A stretch of DNA of 64,000 bases from CALJDF01 sp038121105 (GTDB lineage Bacteria; Pseudomonadota; Alphaproteobacteria; SHVP01), in the NCBI GenBank assembly GCA_038121105.1, contig JAYONB010000012.1:1-64000 (forward strand), written 5' to 3'. Shown piece by piece: positions 8,107 through 17,457 of the stretch. The position numbers were made by a program, and so were the translations under genes. The notes below the pieces were generated by a model that ran no database searches, had not been told where the DNA came from, and saw only the letters and a program-made list of their open reading frames with translations. How positions within the stretch are numbered: the stretch's first letter is position 1; each line of letters starts with the position of its first letter.

Positions 8107-9702
8107 CTAAGCAACCGGTCCCGGCTTGCCAAGGATGAGATCGCTGGCCTTCTCGCCGATCATGATCGAAGGCGCATTGGTATTGCCCCCAACCAGCGTC
8201 GGCATGATCGACGCATCCGCGACCCGGAGCCCCTCGACGCCACGCACCCGCAACTGTGGATCGACGACCGCGTGATCGTCCGTCCCCATTTTGCAGGTCC
8301 CGACGGGGTGGTAGATCGTTTGGGCGGTTTCGCGAATCCAGGCGTCAATCTGGTCGTCGGTGGTGATATCCGGCCCGGGCGTCTGCTCGTCGCCGCGCAA
8401 GGCATCGAACGCCTTTTGAGCGAAAACCTTGCGCAAAATTTTCACGCCATCGCGAATCGTTTGAATGTCGTTGGGTGCTGAAAGGAAATTAGTGTGGATG
8501 GCGGGCGGCGCTTGGGGATTTGTGGAATGGGCACGCACCCAGCCGCGGCTTTCCGGCCGTAGGCAGCAAATATTGGAAAAGAACCCATGGGTGTGCAGAC
8601 CGCCCATATCGGGCCCCAGCCCCGGTAGAAAATGAAATTGGATATCCGGCATATCGAGTTCGGGCCGCGTCCTGACAAAGCCCCCGGCCTCGAGTGGAAA
8701 TCCTGCCGCCGGCCCGGTGCCGAACAGCGCCGCTTGGAGCAGAGCAAACGGTGCGACATGGGGCTTGAACATGCTGAGGAACGTAATGGGCTGGGTGCAC
8801 AGATGCTGCACATAGACCGCCACGTGGTCCTGCAGGTTCTGACCCACGCCTTTGCTCTCTGCCACCACCGGGACGCCAATGTCGGCCAAATCCTCTGAAC
8901 GCCCGATGCCCGATAGCTGAAGAATGGCGGGGGAATTGATCGCCCCTGCGCTGAGTACGACCTCGCGAGACGCCTGCGCTTGAATGCGTTCACCGGTCCG
9001 CTCGTACTCGACCCCGATCGCGCGACGACCCTCGAACAACACCCGGGTCGTATGGGCGTGGGTGACAATATCCAGGTTGGGCCGTTTCTTGGCCGAGCGT
9101 AGAAACGAAACCGCCGTGCTTTGGCGACGCCCGTTCGCAATAGTGAAGTCGTAGCGGCCGAAGCCCTCCTGCTGGGCCCCGTTGAAATCATCGGTAAACG
9201 GGTAGCCCGCAGCTTGTCCGGCCTCGACGAATGCGTCGAAGAGCGGGTTCTTCATCGTGCCGCGCCCAACCCTGACCTCGCCGTCATCGCCGTGGAAGCC
9301 GTTATGACGATCGAGGTGCCGTTCGGAGCGGCGGAAATACGGCAGCACGTCGTCGTAGGCCCAGCCTTCGCACCCGGATTGGCGCCAAAGATCGTAATCG
9401 CGCGCGTGCCCGCGAATGTAGACCATGCCGTTGATCGACGACGATCCACCCAATGTCTTGCCGCGCGGTATAAAGATCTCGCGATCGTTCAGATTGGGAT
9501 CAGGCTCGGAGTTGTAGAACCAGTTGCTCATCTTCGACGGATAGAGAACGCCGCACAGCAACGGAATATGGATCATCGGATTGAGGTCGCGCCCGCCGGC
9601 CTCCAAAAGCAGCACCCGATTGTTCGGGTCTTCGGAAAGCCGGTTGGCCAGCACGCAACCGGCCGAGCCCGCGCCCACAACAATAAAGTCGTAGGTCGTC
9701 AT
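8107..9702 (-). CDS. GMC-family FAD oxidoreductase (choline/alcohol dehydrogenase type)
   Basis: A 531-residue flavoprotein of the glucose-methanol-choline family. The dinucleotide fold YDFIVVGAGSAGCVLANRLS is at the N-terminus. GMC signature 1 is in IPRGKTLGGSSSINGMVYIR, and signature 2 is in SAGAINSPAILQLSGIG. The active-site region HPVGTCKMG and the closing NTNAPSIMIGEKASDLIL are intact. It should oxidise a primary alcohol to the aldehyde. It begins 19 bases after the fused ATPase gene of the importer, which ties substrate entry to alcohol oxidation. Confidence 0.92.
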   Translation of the reverse strand: MTTYDFIVVGAGSAGCVLANRLSEDPNNRVLLLEAGGRDLNPMIHIPLLCGVLYPSKMSNWFYNSEPDPNLNDREIFIPRGKTLGGSSSINGMVYIRGHARDYDLWRQSGCEGWAYDDVLPYFRRSERHLDRHNGFHGDDGEVRVGRGTMKNPLFDAFVEAGQAAGYPFTDDFNGAQQEGFGRYDFTIANGRRQSTAVSFLRSAKKRPNLDIVTHAHTTRVLFEGRRAIGVEYERTGERIQAQASREVVLSAGAINSPAILQLSGIGRSEDLADIGVPVVAESKGVGQNLQDHVAVYVQHLCTQPITFLSMFKPHVAPFALLQAALFGTGPAAGFPLEAGGFVRTRPELDMPDIQFHFLPGLGPDMGGLHTHGFFSNICCLRPESRGWVRAHSTNPQAPPAIHTNFLSAPNDIQTIRDGVKILRKVFAQKAFDALRGDEQTPGPDITTDDQIDAWIRETAQTIYHPVGTCKMGTDDHAVVDPQLRVRGVEGLRVADASIMPTLVGGNTNAPSIMIGEKASDLILGKPGPVA

Positions 9703-9721
9703 GGTGCGCTCAGCCTGGCGG

Positions 9722-11599
9722 TTAGTGCGCGGCGGGTTCGTCGGGCAGATCGCCCTCGGCCACGCGCCAGCAGCGGACGCTGCGCCCGTCGTCGAGCTTG
9801 GTCAATTCCTGCGGCAAGTCGCGACACTTGTCGACCTGCGACGGGCAACGACCGTAGAGGTAGCAACCTTTCGGCAGATTCTCGGTAATCGGGCTCGGGA
9901 TTTCGCCCTCCAGCGTCTCGCGCACCTCGCGATCGACTCGGCGGTTGGCCGTGTCGGGAAACAGATGCGACGACAGCAACGCGCGCGAATAGGGATGGCG
10001 CGGGCGATTGAACACCTGGTCTTTGGTGCCGACCTCGACGACTTGACCGAGGTAAAGAACGACGACGCGGTGGCAGATGTATTTCACCGTCGTCAGATCG
10101 TGCGAGATGAACAGGTAGGAGATACCCAGTTTGGCCGACAAATCCATCAGCAGCTGGATGATTTCTGCCGTGGTTTCCGGCGTGAGCGCGGAGGTCGGCT
10201 CGTCGAGCACGATGAAATCGGGGTTGGAAGCGATCGCGCGGGCGATCGATGCGCGTTGCTGCCGGCCTGCGCTCATCTCGCGCGGCAGCGCGAAACGCAT
10301 AGAGGGCTCCAGCCCGACGAGGGTCAGCAATTCGGTGATGCGCTGCTCTTTTTCCTCGGGCGACAAATTGGTGTGTAGCTTGAGAGGCTCGCTCAACACC
10401 TGATGAACGGTCCAACGCGGGTTCAGCGAATCCAACGGATCTTGGAAAACGATCTGAAGATCGCCGCGGAATTTGCGGAATTCGTTGGACCGAATATCGG
10501 CGAGGTTTTTCTCTTGGAAGAGAATTTCACCCTGCGTGGGCTCGACGAGCCGCAAGACGCAGCGACCGATCGTGGTCTTGCCGGATCCGGACTCACCGAC
10601 TAGGCCCAAGCATTCGCCGGGCCGTAGTTCAAAATCAACATGTTCGGCGGCATGAACCTTCGAATCCGAGCCTCGGATCGGGAACAGTTTGCTCAGGTCT
10701 TTAACTTCGAGAATTGGCGGCGCTGTCCGATCGATCTTGCCGAGCACCGACTCGCCCGCCTCTTGCGCCTCGCGCTGCAGCTGAAGGATTCGCCGACTGT
10801 ACTCATGCTGGGGCGATTTGAAGAAGGTATAGACGTCGGCATCTTCGACGATCGTCCCCTCATGCATGATCACGACACGGTCGCAATAGTTGGCGACGAT
10901 GCCCAAATCCTGCGTGACGAGCACCACGGCGGAATTGGTTTGGCGGCAGCTATCCCACATCTGATCGAGGAACTGGGCCTGAATGGTCACGTCGAGACCC
11001 GACGTCGGTTCGTCGGCGATCAGCAGCTTGGGCTTGGAACTCAACGCGATCGCGATCAACACGCGCTGCGCCATGCCGCTCGACAGTTCGTGGGCGTAGG
11101 CTTTGACGCGTCGTTCGGGGTCGTTGATCCCGACCATGCGCAACATGCTGACCGCGTGATCCCATGCTTCGCGTTTGCCGACGTCGTTATGGGCGCGATA
11201 GACGTTGGCGATCTGGTCTCCCACCCGCATCATCGGATGAAGCGAGTAACGCGGGTTTTGGACGATCATGCCGATATCGCGCCCACGCATTTGACGCACG
11301 GTTTCCTCGTCCATCTTGAGGATATCGTCACCGGAGAAGTTGACCTGGCCCGTTTCGATGACGCCCGGGGGACGCACGAGGCCCAGGAAAGACATCGCGG
11401 CCGTCGACTTACCGCAACCGGGTTCGCCCATCAGACCGACGAATTCACCTGGCTTCACCGTCAGGTTGAAATCGCGAACGGCGAAGACATCCGGGCCCTC
11501 CACGATGGGAAAACGGACGGAGAGATCTTTCACCTCGAGGATGTTCCCGGACGACGACCCGGCGACCGTTGATTCGTTTGTTTCAGCGACCATGGTCAT
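9722..11599 (-). CDS. dipeptide/oligopeptide-type ABC transporter, fused DppD-DppF ATPase
   Basis: A 625-residue protein with two complete ABC ATPase domains in one chain. Domain 1 (about residues 20-275) has Walker A GEPGCGKST, signature LSSGMAQRV and Walker B LLIADEPTSG. Domain 2 (about 295-560) has GESGSGKTT, MSAGRQQRAS and IVLDEPTSAL. The oligopeptide-transporter C-terminal Cys motif is present (GCYLYGRCPSQVDKC, where an iron-sulfur site occurs in relatives). It would power the two permeases encoded just upstream. No substrate-binding protein lies in this operon; one of the right family is at 40-41.6 kb. Confidence 0.93.
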   Translation of the reverse strand: MTMVAETNESTVAGSSSGNILEVKDLSVRFPIVEGPDVFAVRDFNLTVKPGEFVGLMGEPGCGKSTAAMSFLGLVRPPGVIETGQVNFSGDDILKMDEETVRQMRGRDIGMIVQNPRYSLHPMMRVGDQIANVYRAHNDVGKREAWDHAVSMLRMVGINDPERRVKAYAHELSSGMAQRVLIAIALSSKPKLLIADEPTSGLDVTIQAQFLDQMWDSCRQTNSAVVLVTQDLGIVANYCDRVVIMHEGTIVEDADVYTFFKSPQHEYSRRILQLQREAQEAGESVLGKIDRTAPPILEVKDLSKLFPIRGSDSKVHAAEHVDFELRPGECLGLVGESGSGKTTIGRCVLRLVEPTQGEILFQEKNLADIRSNEFRKFRGDLQIVFQDPLDSLNPRWTVHQVLSEPLKLHTNLSPEEKEQRITELLTLVGLEPSMRFALPREMSAGRQQRASIARAIASNPDFIVLDEPTSALTPETTAEIIQLLMDLSAKLGISYLFISHDLTTVKYICHRVVVLYLGQVVEVGTKDQVFNRPRHPYSRALLSSHLFPDTANRRVDREVRETLEGEIPSPITENLPKGCYLYGRCPSQVDKCRDLPQELTKLDDGRSVRCWRVAEGDLPDEPAAH

Positions 11600-11601
11600 T
11601 C

Positions 11602-12576
11602 CTACCGGTAATCTTCTTCAAGGCCGTGCCCGACAGCGGCATAGCCAAAGATGGTGAGCGAGATCGCTACACCAGGAAAAATCGACTGCCACCATTCGCC
11701 GAGAATGATCTGCGGCGCACCCAGCGCAATCATGAGGCCCCACTCTGCCGTCGGCGGGCGGACGCCTGCGCCAACGAAGCTGAGGCCAGATGTCAGTAGA
11801 ATGGCGAAACCAACCGTCGTCGAAAGTTGGATCAGCGAAGGCACAAGCGAGTTCGGCAAGACGTGTTTGAACGCCACTTTGAATTCGGAGTTGCCGACGG
11901 CGCGCGCCGCCTCGACATACCCGCGCGGCATCTGACCTAACACCTCGGCCCGCGTGAGGCGAATGAAGATCGGCAAGTAAACGATCGTGAGCGCGATGAC
12001 GATGTTCACCGTGCTGCGACCGGAAAGCGCTACCAGGATCATCGCCGTGATGAACACCGGGAAGGCTTGAAGCAGGTCGGAAATCCGCATCAGGATTTCA
12101 GTGGAGAAGTGGCGGAAGAACCCGGCCAACAGGCCCAGCGTCGTGCCGATCACCATCGAAAGCAGCGCGGCGATCAACGCGATCTGCAGATCCGTCCGAG
12201 GCGCGGAGATCGTCCGCGAAAAAATATCGAGACCCGAGTTATCGGTGCCGAACCAATGGGGCGGATCAGCCCCAAGGAACACCGTGTCGATAAACAAACC
12301 GGGCCAATCCAACAGGTTCGGCGGACCGACCGATACGTTGCCGGTGGCAAAGTTCGGATCGTAAGGCGCAATGATAGGCCCAAAGAATGCCAAGAAGATC
12401 GAGAGGAAAACAATGATCACGCCAAAGGCGAAAAGCTTTTCCTCCTTGAACTTCTTAACCAGATCGATCTGACGACGCTTGGTCGGCACCGTCTCGACGA
12501 CCATATGAGGTTCGACATGCTGATCAATGTCTTCGGGCGTTTCGATGTGCCCCTGCGGGTTGGCTGGCTCGTTCAT
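11602..12576 (-). CDS. dipeptide-type ABC transporter permease (DppC-like)
   Basis: An inner-membrane permease of 324 residues. ATG 12576 (MNEPANPQGH) is preferred because an earlier in-frame ATG at 12618 would overlap the preceding permease gene. A cytoplasmic head of about 55 residues is followed by a first membrane span (FAFGVIIVFLSIFLAFFGPI), a periplasmic loop, and the binding-protein-dependent permease domain. That domain carries the EAA loop EAARAVGNSEFKVAFKHVLP, which contacts the ATPase. It pairs with the DppB-like permease and the fused ATPase. Confidence 0.92.
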   Translation of the reverse strand: MNEPANPQGHIETPEDIDQHVEPHMVVETVPTKRRQIDLVKKFKEEKLFAFGVIIVFLSIFLAFFGPIIAPYDPNFATGNVSVGPPNLLDWPGLFIDTVFLGADPPHWFGTDNSGLDIFSRTISAPRTDLQIALIAALLSMVIGTTLGLLAGFFRHFSTEILMRISDLLQAFPVFITAMILVALSGRSTVNIVIALTIVYLPIFIRLTRAEVLGQMPRGYVEAARAVGNSEFKVAFKHVLPNSLVPSLIQLSTTVGFAILLTSGLSFVGAGVRPPTAEWGLMIALGAPQIILGEWWQSIFPGVAISLTIFGYAAVGHGLEEDYR

Positions 12577-12586
12577 CTGACCTGAC

Positions 12587-13633
12587 CTAGAACGCAATCC
12601 GCGGATCAAGGAAGGCATGCAAGATGTCGATGGCGAGGTAAATCACCAACGACACCATCGCGATCACCAAAACGGTTCCTTGGATGGCGGGAAAATCGAG
12701 ATTGAGGATGGAGCGGATCGAGTATTCCCCGATGCCACCGAGCGAATAAATCAATTCCACGGGCACGGCGCCGCCCAGTAGGAACCCGTAGATGATGGCC
12801 GTGAGGGTCATCGCCGGCGCAAGCGCCGCCCGAAGCGCGTAGCGCGCGACCTTCTTCCGGGGCAGACCGGCGCTACGGGCATAGAGGATGTAGTCCGAGC
12901 GCAGCACCCGCAGCATGTTCTGACGCACCATTTTCACGATCGGGCCCGACACCACGAAGACGAGTGTGAAGACCGGCAGCATCAAGTGCTTGCCCGCGTC
13001 GATCCACACGTCGAACCGGCCGCGAAGCAGCGAATCGATCATGATGAACCCGGTAATCGGATCAGGCGCGGTCAGGAAGGGATTGAGCCGTCCGAGCGGT
13101 GCCGGCGCCGATGGCCACCCGGCCTGCTGGAAGACGAAAAAGAAAACGAACACGAACATCAGGCCCCACCAGAATTCTGGTTGAGAGCCCGCGAACAATC
13201 CCCAGACGAAGGTAAAGCGATCCGCGGCACCTCCAGGCCGCGTCCCACTAGACATCCCCAGTGGCATTGCCAGCAAGAAGGCAATGATGAGCGCGTACGT
13301 AATGAGTTCAAGCGTAATGGGAAGAAACCGCGTGACCTCTTCAAGGATCGGCGAACCCGTCACCCACGACTCGCCAAGGGTTCCTTGCACGATCCCGGGG
13401 TCGCCCGTGGACGAAAAAATCCCCAAGTAATTTCCGAGCTGCTGAAGTTGGTGTTCGTGAAGCCCCAACGATTCCGTTGCTTGCTTCACCGCCTCTTCGG
13501 TTGCATTCAGCCCGACAATGCGCGCGACGGGGTCCGCGTCCAAACCGCGGATCAAAAAGAATACGACGAGCGAAATGCCGATCAATTGCAAGACCGCAAT
13601 CGCCACCCTTTTCGCGATAAATCGCCAGACCAT
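12587..13633 (-). CDS. dipeptide-type ABC transporter permease (DppB-like)
   Basis: A 348-residue permease that opens the importer operon. ATG 13633 (MVWRFIAKRVA) is preceded by GGGAGGCGAC. The N-terminal span AIAVLQLIGISLVVFFLIRG is typical of DppB. The EAA-type loop RSAGLPRKKVARYALRAALA lies about residue 250, and PVELIYSLGGIGEYSIRSIL follows. The 184-bp gap to the divergent AllA-like gene should hold promoters for both directions. The substrate is not evident; the family carries peptides, opines and other small amides. Confidence 0.92.
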   Translation of the reverse strand: MVWRFIAKRVAIAVLQLIGISLVVFFLIRGLDADPVARIVGLNATEEAVKQATESLGLHEHQLQQLGNYLGIFSSTGDPGIVQGTLGESWVTGSPILEEVTRFLPITLELITYALIIAFLLAMPLGMSSGTRPGGAADRFTFVWGLFAGSQPEFWWGLMFVFVFFFVFQQAGWPSAPAPLGRLNPFLTAPDPITGFIMIDSLLRGRFDVWIDAGKHLMLPVFTLVFVVSGPIVKMVRQNMLRVLRSDYILYARSAGLPRKKVARYALRAALAPAMTLTAIIYGFLLGGAVPVELIYSLGGIGEYSIRSILNLDFPAIQGTVLVIAMVSLVIYLAIDILHAFLDPRIAF

Positions 13634-13817
13634 GTCGCCTCCCAAATCCCCGGTCGAACCCGTGCGGGTCCCGCAATACGACGCCGACGTGCGACTTTTC
13701 TGCCGCTTTTCGCCCGACGGTGGGGGACTCTCCCATAACCTTCCCCCAAGTCAAGAAAAATGACCGGATTTCTGCGCTAGAGTGCGACGCGAGAATTCAA
13801 CCAAACGGAGACAATCC

Positions 13818-14408
13818 ATGCCCGTCACGATCAAAGAGGTCACCAGCGAACCTCTGGCGCAAGATACCTTCGCCCTCTTTGGCGATGTCCTCGCACCAGG
13901 CGACGGCGGGCTGGACAACCGCGACTTGCTTTCAATGGGCTACGCCAGAATGTCCGACGACGTCGACGACGACCGGCTCGACGATTTCGACGTACTGGAT
14001 TACTGGGGCGGCATTGCGACGATCTCGCGCGAGGCCATGCGTCTTGGGTACCTGCGGCCCAAGAAACGGCCGTTGGCGTTCTCATGGTTTGAGCGCCATC
14101 TCAAAGGGACTCAGACCTTTGTGCCGCTGAACGGCGCGCGCAGCGTGATCGCCGTCGCCCCGCCTTACGACGCCGACGATCCAGCGGCGGTTCCAAAGTT
14201 AGACGAGGTACGCGCGTTCGTCCTCGATGGCAGCATGGGTGTCAACTTGCATCCCGGCACCTGGCACTGGACGCCGTTCCCGCTCGACGTGCGCAGCGAC
14301 TTCATCATTTTGGTGCGCGAAAGCGTCGCCGAAGACGACCTCAATTTCATCGATTTGGAGAAACGAATGGATACGCGCATCCAAATCGCGATGCCCGGTC
14401 AGTCGTAA
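13818..14408 (+). CDS. ureidoglycolate lyase (AllA)-like protein
   Basis: A 196-residue cupin-like protein of the ureidoglycolate lyase family. ATG 13818 has ACGGAGACAATCC upstream. The diagnostic segment LHPGTWHWTPFPLD (about residues 142-155) matches the HPGxWH motif of AllA, and the early DTFALFGDVLAPG matches its N-terminus. In purine catabolism this family splits ureidoglycolate to glyoxylate and urea, but many relatives act elsewhere. Its last ten bases overlap the end of the convergent Rieske ferredoxin gene. Confidence 0.75.
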   Translation: MPVTIKEVTSEPLAQDTFALFGDVLAPGDGGLDNRDLLSMGYARMSDDVDDDRLDDFDVLDYWGGIATISREAMRLGYLRPKKRPLAFSWFERHLKGTQTFVPLNGARSVIAVAPPYDADDPAAVPKLDEVRAFVLDGSMGVNLHPGTWHWTPFPLDVRSDFIILVRESVAEDDLNFIDLEKRMDTRIQIAMPGQS

Positions 14409-14725
14409 GTCAGTTCTTGCGCAAGGTCGACGAACAGGGCGCCATCCTCTTCCTTGGTGGGATAGAGCAAGAGATCGATCTCGGCCTCGCCGGACGATTC
14501 GCCGGTACGCATGTCCCATTGCCAAAGGTGGAACGAACAGGTCACCGTCGCCCCGTCGCACATACCGGTCGATAGCGGTTCGTCCATGTGAGGGCAGCGC
14601 AGCGGATAGACGTAGGTCTCGCTGCCGGTTTTCGCGACAACGATTTTCTTGCCGTCGATTTCGAACTCCTTCAGTTCGTTGTCGACCAAATCGCCGACCG
14701 CACAGACCCGTTTCCAATCACTCAT
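14399..14725 (-). CDS. Rieske [2Fe-2S] ferredoxin
   Basis: A 108-residue soluble Rieske ferredoxin. The cluster ligands are in CPHMDEPLSTG (Cys-x-His) and CSFHLWQWD (Cys-x2-His). It is the final gene of the oxygenase operon, 15 bases after the reductase, and should carry electrons from that reductase to the terminal oxygenase. The 2Fe-2S domain already present in the reductase (next gene) makes this a possible second carrier. Confidence 0.88.
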   Translation of the reverse strand: MSDWKRVCAVGDLVDNELKEFEIDGKKIVVAKTGSETYVYPLRCPHMDEPLSTGMCDGATVTCSFHLWQWDMRTGESSGEAEIDLLLYPTKEEDGALFVDLAQELTYD

Positions 14726-14740
14726 TACGCTCGTTTCTCC

Positions 14741-15781
14741 CTAACTGAATTTGTCATAGCGGATGCGCGCCGGCGGCACCTTACCCTGCAAAACCAACAG
14801 TCGCATCGCCGCCTCGACCATTTGGGGCGGCCCCGCGAGATAGGCAAGGACGCCCTCAAGCTTGCCCGCCATCTCGCCCCCCATAACCTCGTGGACGAAC
14901 CCTTCCGCAAGAACGGCGGGCAACAACGATTTTTGTTCGGCGTCGCTCGGTCGTTCGTCCGAGAACGCCAAGGTTAGAGACACGCGACCCGGATACGCGG
15001 CAGCGATCGCAAGCAGCCGGTCCATCTCGTAAAGGTCTTCAAAGGCTCGCACACCAAAAAAGACGTCTGCGCGATGTTGCGCAAAATGGCCGGCCCCGGC
15101 CGCCCGGTCGAGAATCGATAGAATCGGCGCCAAACCGGACCCTCCCGCCACGCAGACAAGATCGGCCGCATCGCGTGCCGGTTGGAACGAGGCTTTGCCC
15201 AACGGGCCGAACAACGTGACCGGCACCCCGGTGCGGTCCGCGCCAGATAGCCACCCCGACACGGCGCCGCCCGGCATCAATTTGACGGTGAACGTCAGGG
15301 TCTCGCCGGTCGGGTCGTATTCCGCCATCGACCAACCGCGATAGCCCGGCACATCGGGCACATCGACCAACATGAACTGCCCGGCGTCATAGGGAATGGC
15401 TGCATCGGGCCGGATAACGAGCCTTAGAACATTATGATTCAGCGGGGCGACCGCTTCGATCACCCCGGCGGCAAGCCGCGGCAAGTGAGCGCTTGGTTCT
15501 TGAAGCTTGCCACGAATGGTGATGCGGCAATCTTCTTGTGGGCGCGCCTGGCACATGAGGATTTCATTTTTCTCGTCGGACACGTGGCGTCGCGCCGGCG
15601 CCTCCGTCCAGCCCGGATCGACGGTGCCCGCCTCCAAGGTGGCCTTGCAGCTGGCACAGGTCCCCGTGCCGCACTCGTAGGGCAGCCCTAGTCCAGCCGC
15701 CAAGCCGGCGAACAGAATCTCTTGGTCGTCCGGGCAGTCAAAGCTCGCCGATCGGTCTCGACCGGTAATCTCTATATGCAT
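14741..15781 (-). CDS. ring-hydroxylating oxygenase reductase (ferredoxin-FAD-NAD)
   Basis: A 346-residue electron-transfer flavoprotein. The N-terminal plant-type 2Fe-2S domain has CGTGTCASCKATL and a fourth Cys in ILMCQARP. The middle is an FAD-binding barrel (GWSMAEYDPTGETLTFTVK). The C-terminal NAD domain has CVAGGSGLAPILSIL and FFGVRAFEDLY. It oxidises NAD(P)H and passes electrons to the Rieske components. It lies between the beta subunit and the ferredoxin gene, with 11- and 15-base gaps. Confidence 0.9.
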   Translation of the reverse strand: MHIEITGRDRSASFDCPDDQEILFAGLAAGLGLPYECGTGTCASCKATLEAGTVDPGWTEAPARRHVSDEKNEILMCQARPQEDCRITIRGKLQEPSAHLPRLAAGVIEAVAPLNHNVLRLVIRPDAAIPYDAGQFMLVDVPDVPGYRGWSMAEYDPTGETLTFTVKLMPGGAVSGWLSGADRTGVPVTLFGPLGKASFQPARDAADLVCVAGGSGLAPILSILDRAAGAGHFAQHRADVFFGVRAFEDLYEMDRLLAIAAAYPGRVSLTLAFSDERPSDAEQKSLLPAVLAEGFVHEVMGGEMAGKLEGVLAYLAGPPQMVEAAMRLLVLQGKVPPARIRYDKFS

Positions 15782-15792
15782 CAGCAGGCCGA

Positions 15793-16260
15793 CTAGATCG
15801 GAATGTGCGAGCCAATGCCCAGATCGCGCGTCTCCAGGTGGGCCTTACGCTTCTTTAAGAGGGGACGGTCGCCGCTGTAGTCGACCTCGTCGAAATACGT
15901 GCCGGCAACAAAAAGTTGCGAACGCCCTTCGGGATCGGTGTGAGTCACGATGAACGAGCTTGTAATCGCCGCCGTCTTGGCGCTTGCGTCGTCCTCCATA
16001 AAGTAGATCGAGACGTGACGCTTTAGAGTCCCCAGCCTTTTGAGGTGTTGCGGCACCATGTCCAATAGCGCACGCATGCCGTCGTAGTCCTGGTCAAGCC
16101 AGGTCATTTCCTTGCGGATCTCGGGACTGAAGGCCGTCACTCGATAATCGAGATCAGGCGCGCATAGGTCCATGAAGGCGTCAAAGTCCTCGGCGTCGAG
16201 GGCTGTGCAGGTTCTGTAGACCACTTCTCGGATGGCTTGATCGGACGACATCTCACTCAC
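15793..16260 (-). CDS. ring-hydroxylating oxygenase, beta (small) subunit
   Basis: A 155-residue SnoaL/NTF2-fold subunit. EVVYRTCTALDAEDFDAFMD at the start, PDLDYRVTAFSPE, and the C-terminal VAGTYFDEVDYSGDRPLLKK match aromatic-ring-hydroxylating dioxygenase beta subunits. These are structural partners of alpha and have no metal. It is the only beta gene beside two alpha genes. Its ATG at 16260 is next to the stop codon of the second alpha gene, so translation is probably coupled. Confidence 0.87.
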   Translation of the reverse strand: MSEMSSDQAIREVVYRTCTALDAEDFDAFMDLCAPDLDYRVTAFSPEIRKEMTWLDQDYDGMRALLDMVPQHLKRLGTLKRHVSIYFMEDDASAKTAAITSSFIVTHTDPEGRSQLFVAGTYFDEVDYSGDRPLLKKRKAHLETRDLGIGSHIPI

Positions 16261-17457
16261 TCATTGGTTTTTAGGATTATGTGATGGGTGCCCCGTCATA
16301 TCGCTCCACGCCTTGTAGTATGCGCGTAGCATTAAGTCGTCTTGGCCCTGCCCCTCTTCGTCGCGGGCGATGATTTGGTACCGCGCCGCCCCCGAACCGA
16401 ACGCTTTTTCGCAAGCCTCGGCGGCAAACGCATCCTCCGGCACATTGCGCCCAAAGGGCCCCCAATAATCGTTGTGGTGCTGCATGCGCATGCGCCGATC
16501 GGCCTCCGGCTCACCTTTGATGCCGAGGCCGCGCGATTCGACGACCGTGCGATGCGCGTCAATCGGGGTGACCGTGTCGATCCGCATCACCGTGCCCCGG
16601 GTGATGATCGTCGTGTCGGGAAACAGCGGCGTAAAGCGTGCGTCGTCGACCGTCAGCCCGGGGAAGGCCTTGGAATCCTCGCGCGCGCCATAGGCTTTGT
16701 AGTTGTGATAATCCGCCTTGAGGCCACCGATCGCGAGATGCCCACCTGGGTAGGTCCGCATATCGCGCTCGGTCATGGGGGCCGCGGTCATCTGGGTGGT
16801 GCGTAGCACCACATGCATGAACTCGTGATAGAGATCGACGATCGTCTCTTGCCATGCTTTCCAGTTCGCTTCGACGGTGCCGCGATGGAAATGAAAGACC
16901 TCGTACTCGACCGAGGGGTCGCCGAACACGTCGTCAAATATCTCCAAGGAGTCGCCCAGGAATTCGTCCAACGGCGGCGCGGCGTCGTCCAGGGTGACAA
17001 AGACGAGGCCCGACCTAGTCGCGGTCCGCACTTCGCGCAATCCCAGCGTCGATTTCTCCACCCCGGTCGTCGCGTAGGCTTCCTCGCGGGGAATGTCGAC
17101 GCAGCGACCGCACGTATCGTAGGTCCACAAATGATAAAAGCAGGTGAGGCGGGATGCCGTTCCGGCGACGTCGCCCAGCAAGCGAGCCCCCCGGTGCGAG
17201 CACACGTTGAAAAAGCATCGCACCGCGCCGTCCTCACCCCGGATTACAAAGAGGGGTTGGGTGGCGTGTTGGAACGTTCGGTAGTCGCCAGCGCCGGCTA
17301 TTTCGCTTTCGTGACACGCAAAATGCCACACCTTGCCCAGCACCTGATCAAGCTCGGCCTGAAAAAGCCCGGCGTCGCGGTAGACCTCGCCGCTGACGTA
17401 ATCCCGCGGATTCAGGTCAGGCGGATTGTCGCGATCGGCGAACCTGCGGGCGGCCAT
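16261..17457 (-). CDS. Rieske ring-hydroxylating oxygenase, alpha subunit (second copy)
   Basis: A 398-residue terminal oxygenase subunit. The Rieske domain has CSHRGARLLGD and CFYHLWTYD. The mononuclear iron site is expected in WQETIVDLYHEFMHVVL, where Asp and two His occur with three residues between the histidines. The protein should hydroxylate an aromatic or other cyclic substrate with O2. It is colinear with the preceding alpha gene and starts directly after its stop. Differences outside the metal sites suggest a different substrate or a heteromeric oxygenase. Confidence 0.9.
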   Translation of the reverse strand: MAARRFADRDNPPDLNPRDYVSGEVYRDAGLFQAELDQVLGKVWHFACHESEIAGAGDYRTFQHATQPLFVIRGEDGAVRCFFNVCSHRGARLLGDVAGTASRLTCFYHLWTYDTCGRCVDIPREEAYATTGVEKSTLGLREVRTATRSGLVFVTLDDAAPPLDEFLGDSLEIFDDVFGDPSVEYEVFHFHRGTVEANWKAWQETIVDLYHEFMHVVLRTTQMTAAPMTERDMRTYPGGHLAIGGLKADYHNYKAYGAREDSKAFPGLTVDDARFTPLFPDTTIITRGTVMRIDTVTPIDAHRTVVESRGLGIKGEPEADRRMRMQHHNDYWGPFGRNVPEDAFAAEACEKAFGSGAARYQIIARDEEGQGQDDLMLRAYYKAWSDMTGHPSHNPKNQ

